Below, in pieces: positions 1 through 7,755 of a stretch of DNA of 64,000 nucleotides (its first letter is position 1; the number at the start of each line of letters is the position of its first letter). Under the pieces are notes generated by a model. It saw nothing but the letters and a program-made list of their open reading frames with translations. It searched no databases and was not told the DNA's origin. The stretch is from contig CAZTFC010000004.1 of the NCBI GenBank assembly GCA_964612075.1, positions 1-64,000 on the forward strand. Reading direction: 5' to 3'. Source of the stretch: UBA2219 sp964612075 (lineage in GTDB: Bacteria; Desulfobacterota; Deferrimicrobia; Deferrimicrobiales; Deferrimicrobiaceae). The position numbers and the translations under genes were made by a program.

Positions 1-23
1 GCAGGTCCCTTTTTTCATCGGCA

Positions 24-47
24 TGGTGCCGAAGAGGGGAGTTGAAC
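24..47 (-). other. tRNA-Leu-like 3' end remnant (possible att site)
   Basis: Read on the minus strand, this segment has the exact 3' geometry of a tRNA: a TTCAACT T-loop, a 5-nt T-stem strand (CCCCT), a 7-nt acceptor strand (CTTCGGC), discriminator A and CCA. The acceptor strand matches bacterial tRNA-Leu, whose 5' strand is GCCGAAG. The upstream body (higher coordinates) does not fold as a tRNA and the 5' T-stem strand does not pair properly, so only the 3' end is present. Such fragments are typical of integration scars at tRNA genes. Chance similarity cannot be fully excluded. Confidence 0.5.
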
Positions 48-77
48 TCCAAGGCAGCGCCGAGTGATCAGATGAAA

Positions 78-93
78 TGACTGACCGGCCTCC
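78..93 (+). repeat. Left subterminal inverted repeat of the IS1111-type element
   Basis: TGACTGACCGGCCTCC pairs with the reverse complement of 1497-1512 at 15 of 16 positions; the only difference is C/T at position 4. It lies 68 nt upstream of the transposase start codon. Confidence 0.75.
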
Positions 94-160
94 GAACTTG
101 CGATAGCGTGGGTTTTGCCGTCGGGCGATGGCATACCACAACGCAAAAAGGAGACCGGTC

Positions 161-1255
161 ATGAACAGAGTATTCGTGGGGCTGGACGTGCACAAGGAGA
201 AGATTGTCGCTGTTGGAATGCCGGAAGAGGGAACGGTGCCGGTGTTTCGCGAGGAACACCCCGGAGACGATCTCTCCCGACTTGTGAAGCGGTTGACCCG
301 CCTGGCAAAAACGAATCAGGTGCATGCATGTTACGAAGCTGGTCCCTGTGGCTACGGGCTGGTTCGTGCACTTCTGGAAAAAGGGATCGACTGCCACATT
401 GTGGCGCCATCGCTGATCCCGAAAAAGCCCGGGGACCGGGTAAAGACCGATGCTCGGGACGCCCGAGAACTCGCACTATCGCTTCGCGCCGGCACGCTGA
501 CGTTTATCCGGATTCCCAGCCAGGAAGAGGAGTCGGTTCGGGGGTTGATTCGCTGTCGGGAAGATATCGCGAAGGAAGTGCGGCGCTTCAAGCAGATCAC
601 CTCTCATTGGTTGCTCTCCCGTGGATTCCGGAAGCCATCCGGTGTCGGACCCTGGTCTCCGACCTGCTGGCGTTGGATGCGGGAGTTGGAGTTGGCTCTT
701 CTGGACCGCAAGATGCTGGACCATTACCTGGACACTCTGCGGCTGTTGCAAGACAAACTCCGGGTGATCGAGGAACAGATCGAGGAACTGTCCGAGACCG
801 AGACGTACCGGGAGAAGGTAAAGCGGCTTCGGACCTTCAGGGGGTTCTCGGTGCTGGGGGCGATGCGCGTAGTCGCCGAGGTGATGGAGTTTACCCGGTT
901 CCCCAACGCTCCTTCCTTCATGAAATACGCCGGGTTGACGCCTTCGGAATACTCTTCCTCGGATCGGATCCGGCGAGGGCGGATTACCAAAGCGGGGAAC
1001 AGCCTGCTGCGATACGTCCTGGTGGAAGCGGTTCAATCGGTGCGCAGGGCTTCCCCCGGCAAGGCTCTGCTCCTGCGGATGGAAGGGGTCCGTGGCCCCT
1101 TGCGCGAGATTGCCGTGAACTGCTTCGCTCGAATGAGAACGAAGTTCCTGCGATTGCTGAACCGAGGTGTTGCCAACGGGAAAGCGAAAGCGGCGATGGC
1201 TCGGGAATTGGCCGGGTTCGTCTGGGCGATGATGACGGCGCCGGAGCCGGCCTGA
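161..1255 (+). CDS. IS110/IS1111-family transposase (DEDD)
   Basis: A 364-aa recombinase that moves the element, probably through a circular intermediate guided by an element-encoded RNA (known for the family). The N-terminal RuvC-like DEDD domain has D9 (GLDVHK), E59 (CYEAGP) and D97/D100 (KTDARDA). A central helical segment around 180-215 looks coiled-coil. The C-terminal transposase_20 domain has FRGFSVLGA near 226-234 and the Ser-rich stretch PSEYSSSDR at 261-269, followed by KAGNSLLR, where the family's catalytic serine lies. ATG 161 is chosen over an in-frame ATG at 128 because AAAAAGGAGA precedes it at proper spacing and the family begins MNRVFVGLDVHK. The frame is intact and all catalytic residues are visible, so it is probably functional. 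Confidence 0.93.
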   Translation: MNRVFVGLDVHKEKIVAVGMPEEGTVPVFREEHPGDDLSRLVKRLTRLAKTNQVHACYEAGPCGYGLVRALLEKGIDCHIVAPSLIPKKPGDRVKTDARDARELALSLRAGTLTFIRIPSQEEESVRGLIRCREDIAKEVRRFKQITSHWLLSRGFRKPSGVGPWSPTCWRWMRELELALLDRKMLDHYLDTLRLLQDKLRVIEEQIEELSETETYREKVKRLRTFRGFSVLGAMRVVAEVMEFTRFPNAPSFMKYAGLTPSEYSSSDRIRRGRITKAGNSLLRYVLVEAVQSVRRASPGKALLLRMEGVRGPLREIAVNCFARMRTKFLRLLNRGVANGKAKAAMARELAGFVWAMMTAPEPA

Positions 1256-1496
1256 TCACAAGGTAACAGATCGGAGGACGAGGCGCCCATGGTTCAAGAG
1301 AAGACGACCGGCGATTGCGGCTTGGGGAGAACACTCGCTTCCTCGCTTAGGGGTATCCAGCTAATGCGGAAAATCCCCGGGATTAGACAGAGACCTCTCC
1401 CCCGGTGTTCGAATGTTTACGATGCGGTACCCAACCCGCGCATAGAAGCCTGATCGACCGTCGTAATGAGCAACTGCCGTCGCTCTTCTCTTGACA
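1256..1496 (+). ncRNA. Noncoding right end of IS1111-type element, presumed guide (seek/bridge) RNA locus
   Basis: No credible ORF lies between the transposase stop and the right inverted repeat. In the IS1111 subgroup the guide RNA is encoded downstream of the transposase, so this is the expected site. Two short hairpins are visible: AATCC-CCG-GGATT at 1372-1384, and ATGCG/CGCAT with a 12-nt loop at 1422-1443. RNA ends, strand and guide segments cannot be determined by eye; the ncRNA call rests on family knowledge and position. Confidence 0.4.
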
Positions 1497-1512
1497 GGAG
1501 GCCGGTCAATCA
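1497..1512 (-). repeat. Right subterminal inverted repeat of the IS1111-type element
   Basis: Inverted partner of 78-93 with one mismatch. It lies immediately downstream of TTGACA (1491-1496), the likely -35 half of the circle-junction promoter. Confidence 0.75.
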
Positions 1513-1515
1513 TAG

Positions 1516-1739
1516 AAGAAGCGAGGAGGAGCCGCCATGGATGGCGGCGACAGGCGCCGCGTTGCGGCGAAGGCCATGGATGGCCTGAGTGCCGCGGGCG
1601 CATGGATGCGCAGGAGCGGCCGGAGTGCCCCTCTCCCGGACAATATGCGCTCCCTTGGGGTACCCCTCGACGAATTCCCTTGGGGCAAGGGCAGGGATGC
1701 CCGAGCGCGAGCCGGTCTCCCCCATCATCCGGCAGCCGC
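1516..1739. other. Gene-free flank right of the IS element
   Basis: Only short overlapping reading frames with no recognisable protein occur here. The sequence holds three small palindromes sharing the core CATGGATG (cores at 1536-1543, 1575-1582 and 1601-1608), each with its own matching stem. No promoter or strong terminator was seen. It lies beyond the stop codon of the minus-strand protease gene. Confidence 0.5.
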
Positions 1740-2420
1740 CTAAGCGCCCGACGCCGCGTGGAACAACCACTCGGGCAAGGCGTGCCGCAGCAACGGCGCG
1801 TGCCCCTCGTTCGTCGTGCCGAGGTATCCGCCCGCGGCCGTCACCACGGAGACGAGCTCCCCCGAATCGTTCACGATCGGGCCGCCGGACATGCGACCGT
1901 CGACGCGCTCTTCGGTCTTCATCCAGAGATGCGGCCGCCCGGCGAGGAAGACCGACGCCGTCCCGGAAATCCATCTCTTTTCATGGGTGAGGATCCGGAT
2001 CCCGAACTCCCCCTCGAGCGTGGCGGAAGAGGGCCGCGTCGCCTCGCCCTTCCACAGCGCGACCGGCCCGGTCCTTTCGCGGAAGGTTTCGTACGCCTCC
2101 ACCCATTCATCGTCGTACGCATAGCGGTCGAGCGGGCCCAGGACCGCGATGTCCGATATCGATTCGATGAACAGCGGGGCCGCTTTCAGCGTGTCACCGC
2201 CGGCGGTCTCGATCTCGAAATGGACGTGCTCCCCGAGGATGAGGCGCGACCCGCTGTCGTTGTCGAACTCGAGGCAATGCGCGGCGGTCAAAAGGAGGCC
2301 GCTTCCGACCAGCACCCCCAGGCCGATTTTCTCGCGGTCGCTCTGGTATCCCCTGATCCTGACCGTCGCCGCGGCGACGCCGGAAAGGGCGCTCTCCGAT
2401 GTCCGTTCACGGCCTGTCAT
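1740..2420 (-). CDS. Trypsin-like (S1/HtrA-fold) serine protease, no signal peptide
   Basis: A 226-aa protein with the chymotrypsin-fold triad in order: His in LLLTAAHC (about residues 42-49), Asp in SDIAVLGP (about 88-95), and Ser in GRMSGGPI (about 174-181). There is no PDZ domain and no N-terminal signal peptide or membrane segment, so it is either cytoplasmic or exported unconventionally. The ATG is preceded by a GGAGGC-like ribosome site and overlaps the end of the MaoC gene by 14 nt, suggesting translational coupling. The substrate is unknown. The triad makes the fold assignment firm; the role is not predictable. Confidence 0.8.
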   Translation of the reverse strand: MTGRERTSESALSGVAAATVRIRGYQSDREKIGLGVLVGSGLLLTAAHCLEFDNDSGSRLILGEHVHFEIETAGGDTLKAAPLFIESISDIAVLGPLDRYAYDDEWVEAYETFRERTGPVALWKGEATRPSSATLEGEFGIRILTHEKRWISGTASVFLAGRPHLWMKTEERVDGRMSGGPIVNDSGELVSVVTAAGGYLGTTNEGHAPLLRHALPEWLFHAASGA

Positions 2421-2880
2421 CGGCCGACGCCTCCCCTTTCTCCCTGCACAAGCCCATCCCGACGGTGTCCATGGTCATCACCGTCTCCCGCCGCTGGTTC
2501 ATGACCTCGACGGAAAACTCGACGAAGCCGATGCCCGGCTTCGTCCGGGAGCGTCTCGTCCCGTGGACCGTGACCCGGATCGACAGCTCGTCCCCGGGGC
2601 GGACCGGCTTGATCCACCGCAGCCTCTCCACGCCGGGAGACCCCAGGCTCGCCTTCGCGGAGATGAAGTTGTCGACCAGCAGGCGCATCATCATCGCGGC
2701 CGTGTGCCAGCCGCTCGCGATCAGCCCGCCGTAGGGCGACCTTCCCGCCGCTTCCCGGTCGACGTGGAAGTAATGGGGGTCGTAGCGCCGGGCGAACTCG
2801 ACGACCTCCTCCTCCGTCACCGGGACCTTGCCGTACTCGTGGACCGATCCGGCGACGTAATCCTCCATGTACCTGTCCAT
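2407..2880 (-). CDS. MaoC-like (hotdog-fold) dehydratase
   Basis: A 157-aa single-domain hotdog protein of the MaoC/R-specific enoyl-CoA hydratase type, which usually hydrates or dehydrates acyl-CoA or acyl-ACP. Visible landmarks are FARRYDPHYFHVD (about 30-42), where the family's catalytic Asp and His lie, then SPYGGLIASGWHT, and later VRPGDELSIRVTV. ATG 2880 is used; MEDY at 2868 is a possible alternative start. It follows the histidine kinase gene by 10 nt and overlaps the protease gene, so the three are probably one transcript. The physiological substrate is unclear. Confidence 0.82.
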   Translation of the reverse strand: MDRYMEDYVAGSVHEYGKVPVTEEEVVEFARRYDPHYFHVDREAAGRSPYGGLIASGWHTAAMMMRLLVDNFISAKASLGSPGVERLRWIKPVRPGDELSIRVTVHGTRRSRTKPGIGFVEFSVEVMNQRRETVMTMDTVGMGLCREKGEASADDRP

Positions 2881-2890
2881 CCGGCTTTGT

Positions 2891-3589
2891 CTACTTCCTC
2901 TGCCCGGAGGGCAGGCGGATCGTCGCCACGCATCCCCCCCCGGCGGCGTTCTCCAGCCGGAGCGTTCCTCCCGCCTCCGCGACGACCCCCCTGGCGACGG
3001 GAAGCCCCATCCCGGTGCGGAACGTCTCGGTCTTGGTGGTGAACCCTTCCTCGAAGACCTTCTCCTCGAACCCCGGCGGTATCCCCGGCCCCCTGTCGGA
3101 GACGGTGATTTCCCATCCCTCGTCGTTTTGGGCGGCACCGATCGAGATGGAGCCTCCCCCGTCCGTCATCGCCTCGGCCGCGTTGAAGAGCAGCGCGAGC
3201 ACCGCGAGCCCGAAGTCGCGGCGGTCGCCCCGGATGAGCCCGGGAGGCCAGGACGGCGGCAATTCGACGATCGCGCCGCCGCGCCCCAGGTCGTACCGGG
3301 AGAACAGGAGGAGGTCGGCGAGCATCTCCCCCGGCGCGAAGTGCTCCGGCTCCGGGGCGTGGGGACGCACGTATTGCGAATACTGCTTTATGAGGGCCGT
3401 GATCTTCTCCCCCGCCGAGAGGACCTTCCCCGCGCTGTCCTGCACCTTCTGCGGGTTGGACGCGGAGATCTGGATGATCTCGGAAAACCCGATGACGACG
3501 CTCAGATGGTTGTCCACCTCGTGCGCCACCCCCATCGCCATCCGTCCGAAAAGGGACAGCCGGTAACCCTCGATCCGCTTCCTGTCCAT
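2891..3589 (-). CDS. Small soluble histidine kinase (HisKA-HATPase only)
   Basis: A 232-aa protein with only the catalytic core of a sensor kinase. An H-box-like segment MGVAHEVDNHLSVVIGF (about 18-34) places the phosphoacceptor His. It is followed by a helical dimerisation region, the N-box-like LLFNAAEAM (about 133-141), the D-box DRGPGIP and the G-box GMGLPVARG. No sensor, PAS or membrane segment is present, and no response regulator gene is adjacent. It follows the GAF-GGDEF gene by 14 nt, suggesting it may be controlled by that protein or act with it. GGGAGA sits about 6 nt before the ATG. The H-box departs from the usual AHEINNPL. Confidence 0.8.
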   Translation of the reverse strand: MDRKRIEGYRLSLFGRMAMGVAHEVDNHLSVVIGFSEIIQISASNPQKVQDSAGKVLSAGEKITALIKQYSQYVRPHAPEPEHFAPGEMLADLLLFSRYDLGRGGAIVELPPSWPPGLIRGDRRDFGLAVLALLFNAAEAMTDGGGSISIGAAQNDEGWEITVSDRGPGIPPGFEEKVFEEGFTTKTETFRTGMGLPVARGVVAEAGGTLRLENAAGGGCVATIRLPSGQRK

Positions 3590-3603
3590 CCGCGTCTCCC
3601 TTT

Positions 3604-4998
3604 TCAGATCTGCATCCCGAGGACCCCGCCGCGCCCCCGGCGCTTCGAATCGTACATCAGGCGGTCGGCGATCCCCAGGATCTGTTCCCTGTCGCCGGAA
3701 TCCGGCCCGCACACCGCGTACCCGACGCTCGCCGTGAACGATATGACGTCCCCCCGCTCCGCTTCCATGCGGATGGCGGCGATCCCCTCGGCGATGCGGC
3801 CCGCGATGACCGCGGCGGAGGACAGGTCGGTTTCCGGGAGGATCACCGCGAACTCGTCCCCCCCGTAGCGCGCCGCGATGTCCGTCTTGCGCAGGTGCGC
3901 CCCGAGCACTCCCGCGACCATCGCGAGCACCCGGTCCCCCGTGATGTGGCCGTAGGTGTCGTTGATCTCCTTGAACCCGTCGAGGTCCATCATGATCACG
4001 GCCATGGGGCGGTTGTACCGGCTGGCGCGCTCCAGCTCGATGGCCAGCTTCTCGTGGAAGGCCCCGTGGTTGTACAGGAGAGTCAGGGAGTCCTTCTCCG
4101 AGAGGGACTTGACGAAGCCGAAGAGCTCCGCATTCTCCACCGCGATCGCCAGGTAGGACGCCAGGACGCGCATCGTCGGGAGAAGCTCCGGCTTGAACGC
4201 GTTCGGGTCCCTGTGATGAAGCATGAGCACGCCGATGCTCTTCCCCTTGGACTGCAGCGGTACGCAAAGCAGCGAACGGACGTCCCGGCGCAGCCACCCG
4301 AAGAACCGGGCCTCGGGCGATTCCCTGACGTCGGGGACCCAGGCCGCCTCGCCGGAGAGGAAGACCTTCCCCGCGATCCCCTCTCCGGGGGAAAGCTCGG
4401 GAGGCGGCCCCTCCTTCGGGTCGCCCCCCGCGTGCGCCTTCGCGACCAGCTTCTTCGTTTCCTCGTTGTAGAGCATGATGCAGAAATCGTTCAGGTCGAG
4501 CCTCCGCATCACGCGTTCGGGTATGATCCGGTAGAGCTCCTCGGGGTCCAGGGTGCCGGCGATCGCGGTCGAGACCTCGGCGATCGTCCGGAGGTACTGG
4601 ACCCCGGACTCGAGGCTCGCCTGGGTCTCCTCGCGGGCGCGTATCGCTTCGCGCAGCGTGGAGACGGAGCGTTCCAGCCGGCCGGAGATCGCCTCCGCGA
4701 GGGGAACCAGCGCGCCTTCGACGTCCTTGAAGCGATCCCCGTCCCCGGCGGTCACCTCCTTGCGCAGCCGCTCCATGGGGCGGACCACGTGCCACTCCAA
4801 CAGCAGGTAGCTGCCCAGGGCCAGGATCGCCTCCCCCGCGGCCGCGCCGGCGAAGAACGCGCCGTTGCCGCCGGTCCCGCCCGTCAGCACGGCGACCAGG
4901 AGGGTGAGGGCGAAAACCGCTCCCCAGAAAACGGAAAATATCAGGCGCCAGCCCTGCATGATGGGCAAGTTACCACGATTTCCCGCCGGGAGAACCAT
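3604..4998 (-). CDS. Membrane GAF-GGDEF diguanylate cyclase
   Basis: A 464-aa protein predicted to make cyclic di-GMP. Two hydrophobic segments (about 16-37 and 46-66) are followed by a HAMP-like/helical linker, a GAF domain (about 135-290) and a GGDEF domain (about 300-464). The active site YGGDEFAV is intact, and RKTD lies five residues before GGDEF, so the product-inhibition I-site is present. GTP/metal-binding MMDLDGFKEIND is also intact. The start is uncertain: ATG 4998 gives 13 more residues than ATG 4959 and neither has a convincing ribosome site. It sits 15 nt downstream of tamA and upstream of the small kinase gene. Confidence 0.9.
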   Translation of the reverse strand: MVLPAGNRGNLPIMQGWRLIFSVFWGAVFALTLLVAVLTGGTGGNGAFFAGAAAGEAILALGSYLLLEWHVVRPMERLRKEVTAGDGDRFKDVEGALVPLAEAISGRLERSVSTLREAIRAREETQASLESGVQYLRTIAEVSTAIAGTLDPEELYRIIPERVMRRLDLNDFCIMLYNEETKKLVAKAHAGGDPKEGPPPELSPGEGIAGKVFLSGEAAWVPDVRESPEARFFGWLRRDVRSLLCVPLQSKGKSIGVLMLHHRDPNAFKPELLPTMRVLASYLAIAVENAELFGFVKSLSEKDSLTLLYNHGAFHEKLAIELERASRYNRPMAVIMMDLDGFKEINDTYGHITGDRVLAMVAGVLGAHLRKTDIAARYGGDEFAVILPETDLSSAAVIAGRIAEGIAAIRMEAERGDVISFTASVGYAVCGPDSGDREQILGIADRLMYDSKRRGRGGVLGMQI

Positions 4999-5013
4999 AA
5001 AGAAAAGACCCGG

Positions 5014-7755
5014 TCAGAAGACCATCCCGACCGTGAAGCTCACCTCGCCGGGGGACTCTCCGGAGCGCCGGTCGAGCTTCCACCCGTAGTCGACGCTGAT
5101 GGGGCCCACGGGAGTCACGTACCGCAGGCTGAGCCCCGCGCTCTCCCGAAGGTCGAAATCGTTCGCCGGGTCGCCCGACAGCCAGACGCTCCCGGCGTCC
5201 GCGAACACGGCGAACAGGAACCCGTGCTCCAGCGGGAACCGCATCTCGGCGTTCAGGATGAGCTGGTAGTTGCCGCCGGTGGCCGACCCGTCGTCCCCCT
5301 TGGGGCCGAGGGAGTCCTGCTCGAACCCCCGGACCGTCGTCCGGCCTCCGGCGAAGAACCGTTTCTGGATCGGGACCTCGGAGGTCGTCCCGTAGGGGCG
5401 TATGACGCCAGCGCGCGCGGAAAGGGCCAGCGAAGTCCGCCGGACGACCGGATTGTAGAAGCTCGCCTGTCCGGCCAGCGACCAGAAGTCGACCTGGGAA
5501 CCGAACAACTCGCTCCCCAGCTCGGCGGTGCCGGAGAGGAACGTGCCCCTCTTCGGGTTGAAGGGGTCGTCCCGGAAGTCCAGGACCATGACGGCGCGCG
5601 CGATCCCCAGGTTCGCCCTCCCCTTGTCCTCCTCCGACAGGACCGCCCCGGGGTCGACGTCCAGCGTCTCGTCGATCGAGAACTCGTACTGGAGCGACAG
5701 GGTGGACCGCTCGAAGATCTTTTCATGGATCGCCGCGATGAGGGCCGCCTTCCGGAGGGAGAAGCTGGGGCGCTCCTGGAACAGGTGGGAAGCGGTCAGG
5801 ACTCCCTCCCATTTCCAGCGGTCCCCCAGGACGTACGGCTCCCGCAGCTCGGCCTGGTAGTTCTGCTCCTTTTCCCCGATCATCACGAGGGCGGACACGC
5901 TTCTCCCGAGCCCGTCGACGTTCTTCTCCTTCGCGTAGACCGATCCCCGCACGCCCGTTTCCGAGCCGTACCCCGCGCCGAACTCGACATCGAGGTACAT
6001 CGCCTCCTCGACGTCGACCACGAGATCGACCAGCCCTTCCGAGGGGCGCTTGATGCGCTGCATCCGGACGCTCTTGTACAGCCCGGTGGCGTACACCGCC
6101 TGCTGGAACTTGAGAAGCTGTTCCTCGCCCGCGTTCCCTCCGGGGGCGATCGGGTTCTCCCGGAGCACGGCGGGGGCGCGGGTGAGCAGGTTCCCCCGGA
6201 CGACCACCGATCCCAGGCGGTACCGGGTCCCTTCGTCGATCCGGAACCGCGCCTCCACGTCCGCGGAGCCCTCGTCGAAATCGAGCGTCCCCTCGATGAC
6301 CGAGTCCAGGAAGCCCGCGTTGCGGTATTTCGCCGAAACGGCTTCCTGGTCGCGTTCCAGGGCGATGTAATCCACGAAGCGCCCCTCCCTGTTCTGCATC
6401 AGGGAGAGGAGCTCTTCCTTCCGGAAGCTCGCGTTCCCCTCGAAATCCACCTTCCGGAGCCGGTAGCGGCTCCCCTCTTCGACGCGGACGACCTTCGTGA
6501 TCCCCCCGCTTCCGTCCCACTGGTTGTCCACGCCGGCGACGCGCATCCGGACGTACCCCTGCGACTGGTAGTACCCGACTACCGCCTTCAGGTCCTGGTC
6601 CCATTCCTCGTCGTCGTATTTCCCGGACCCGGTGATCCGGTGGAACGTCCCCCGCTTCCGCGTGGTCATCTGCAGCAGGAGCGTCTTCTCCTGGATCGAC
6701 CGGTTCCCCTCGAACCGGATCTTCCGGATGAACCCGGGCTGCCCTTCCCGGATGTCCACCTCGAGCGGGACGGCACCGGCGGCTTCCTCCCCGACCGCGA
6801 CGTCCACCTCCGCCTGCAGGTATCCCTCCTTCAGGTAGAAGGAGCGGATCCTTTCCTTCACGTCGTAGACGAGGGCCCACTCGGTCGTCTCCTCGCCCTC
6901 GTGGAGCCCCGCGACCTTCGCCAGCTTTTCCGCGGTGAACCGGCTGTTCCCCTTCCAGCGGACCTCGTACCTTTTCCCCTCGTCCACGGACAACCGGAGG
7001 CACATCCCCGCGCCCTCGCCGCAGGGGGAAGTGGATTCCTCGACGTGGACGGTGAGATAGCCCGCCTTCCGGTATTCACCCCGCAGCCTGGGGATCCCCG
7101 ATTCCCACTTTTGATAATCGAACGGGACGCCGGTTTCCGCCTTCAGGATCTCTTCGAGCCGCTCCTTCGGGAACACCGTGGCCCCCGGCGCGTCGAGGCG
7201 CGCCACCCTGGCGGACACGCCCTCTTCCACCCGGATCCGGACCCTCCCCGACCCGTTCGAAACGTTGCAGGACACCTCGATGTCGGCCTTCGCCTCCGTG
7301 AACCCTTTCCGCGCCAGGAACGCTTCCACAGCGCCCCGCGCCTCGGCGACGTCCTTCTCCGGCAGCGGCGCCCCCCTGCGCAGGCGCGTCGCCGCGACGA
7401 TCCTCGCCGAAGTCAGCGCCTTCTGCCCCGAAACCTCGATCGTCGAGATGATGGGGACCGGACGGAGATAGAACACCACGTCCGCCTTCCCGCCGTCCTC
7501 CCGGACGTATGCGTTCACTTCGCGGAAGACGGCCTTTCCGTTCAGCCGCCGGATGGATTCCCGGACGGCCTCCGGCGACAGCATCATTCCGGGCTTCAGC
7601 GTGACGAGCCCGGCGAGCTCTTCGTAGGAAAGCTGGTACGGAGACGAAGACCGGAAGGAGATGGAAGAAACGACCGGCTCCCCCGCCCCCGCGGCGCGCG
7701 CGGGCGGGAGGCAGAAGGCGATCAGAAGGATGAGGAGCCGGCTAATCCCGGCCAT
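5014..7755 (-). CDS. tamA: TamA/BamA-family outer-membrane protein with seven POTRA domains
   Basis: A 913-aa Omp85-family protein of the translocation and assembly module. A signal peptide (about 1-22, ending PPARA/AG) precedes seven POTRA-like repeats at roughly 27-98, 100-178, 181-260, 262-338, 340-428, 430-509 and 511-585; several show the typical strand end F/V-x-GN (IRFEGNRS, VDFEGNAS, VVVRGNLL). A 16-stranded barrel occupies the rest, with the conserved loop-6 VRGF motif and a terminal Phe (GMVF). Proteobacterial TamA has three POTRAs and BamA five, so this one is longer. Its ATG lies 14 nt inside the end of tamB, and that pairing supports TamA over BamA. Confidence 0.87.
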   Translation of the reverse strand: MAGISRLLILLIAFCLPPARAAGAGEPVVSSISFRSSSPYQLSYEELAGLVTLKPGMMLSPEAVRESIRRLNGKAVFREVNAYVREDGGKADVVFYLRPVPIISTIEVSGQKALTSARIVAATRLRRGAPLPEKDVAEARGAVEAFLARKGFTEAKADIEVSCNVSNGSGRVRIRVEEGVSARVARLDAPGATVFPKERLEEILKAETGVPFDYQKWESGIPRLRGEYRKAGYLTVHVEESTSPCGEGAGMCLRLSVDEGKRYEVRWKGNSRFTAEKLAKVAGLHEGEETTEWALVYDVKERIRSFYLKEGYLQAEVDVAVGEEAAGAVPLEVDIREGQPGFIRKIRFEGNRSIQEKTLLLQMTTRKRGTFHRITGSGKYDDEEWDQDLKAVVGYYQSQGYVRMRVAGVDNQWDGSGGITKVVRVEEGSRYRLRKVDFEGNASFRKEELLSLMQNREGRFVDYIALERDQEAVSAKYRNAGFLDSVIEGTLDFDEGSADVEARFRIDEGTRYRLGSVVVRGNLLTRAPAVLRENPIAPGGNAGEEQLLKFQQAVYATGLYKSVRMQRIKRPSEGLVDLVVDVEEAMYLDVEFGAGYGSETGVRGSVYAKEKNVDGLGRSVSALVMIGEKEQNYQAELREPYVLGDRWKWEGVLTASHLFQERPSFSLRKAALIAAIHEKIFERSTLSLQYEFSIDETLDVDPGAVLSEEDKGRANLGIARAVMVLDFRDDPFNPKRGTFLSGTAELGSELFGSQVDFWSLAGQASFYNPVVRRTSLALSARAGVIRPYGTTSEVPIQKRFFAGGRTTVRGFEQDSLGPKGDDGSATGGNYQLILNAEMRFPLEHGFLFAVFADAGSVWLSGDPANDFDLRESAGLSLRYVTPVGPISVDYGWKLDRRSGESPGEVSFTVGMVF

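Larger units (their letters stand above)
71..1515 (+). mobile_element. IS110-family element, IS1111 type, about 1.45 kb
   Basis: The element has one intact transposase gene with short noncoding DNA on the left (about 90 nt) and longer noncoding DNA on the right (about 260 nt). A 16-bp inverted repeat, 15/16 matched, lies at 78-93 and 1497-1512. Subterminal inverted repeats with about 7 bp outside the left one and 3 bp outside the right one are characteristic of the IS1111 subgroup, and the boundaries given follow that rule. A perfect TTGACA at 1491-1496 points rightward out of the right end; in a circular intermediate it would face the transposase, as expected of a junction promoter. The length matches IS1111 relatives. 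Exact ends are inferred, not demonstrated. Confidence 0.75.

Noticed and set aside
115..1266. A second long frame overlapping the transposase on the same strand
   Set aside because: It has no recognisable motif, no ribosome site, and the overlapping frame carries all catalytic residues of the IS110 family.
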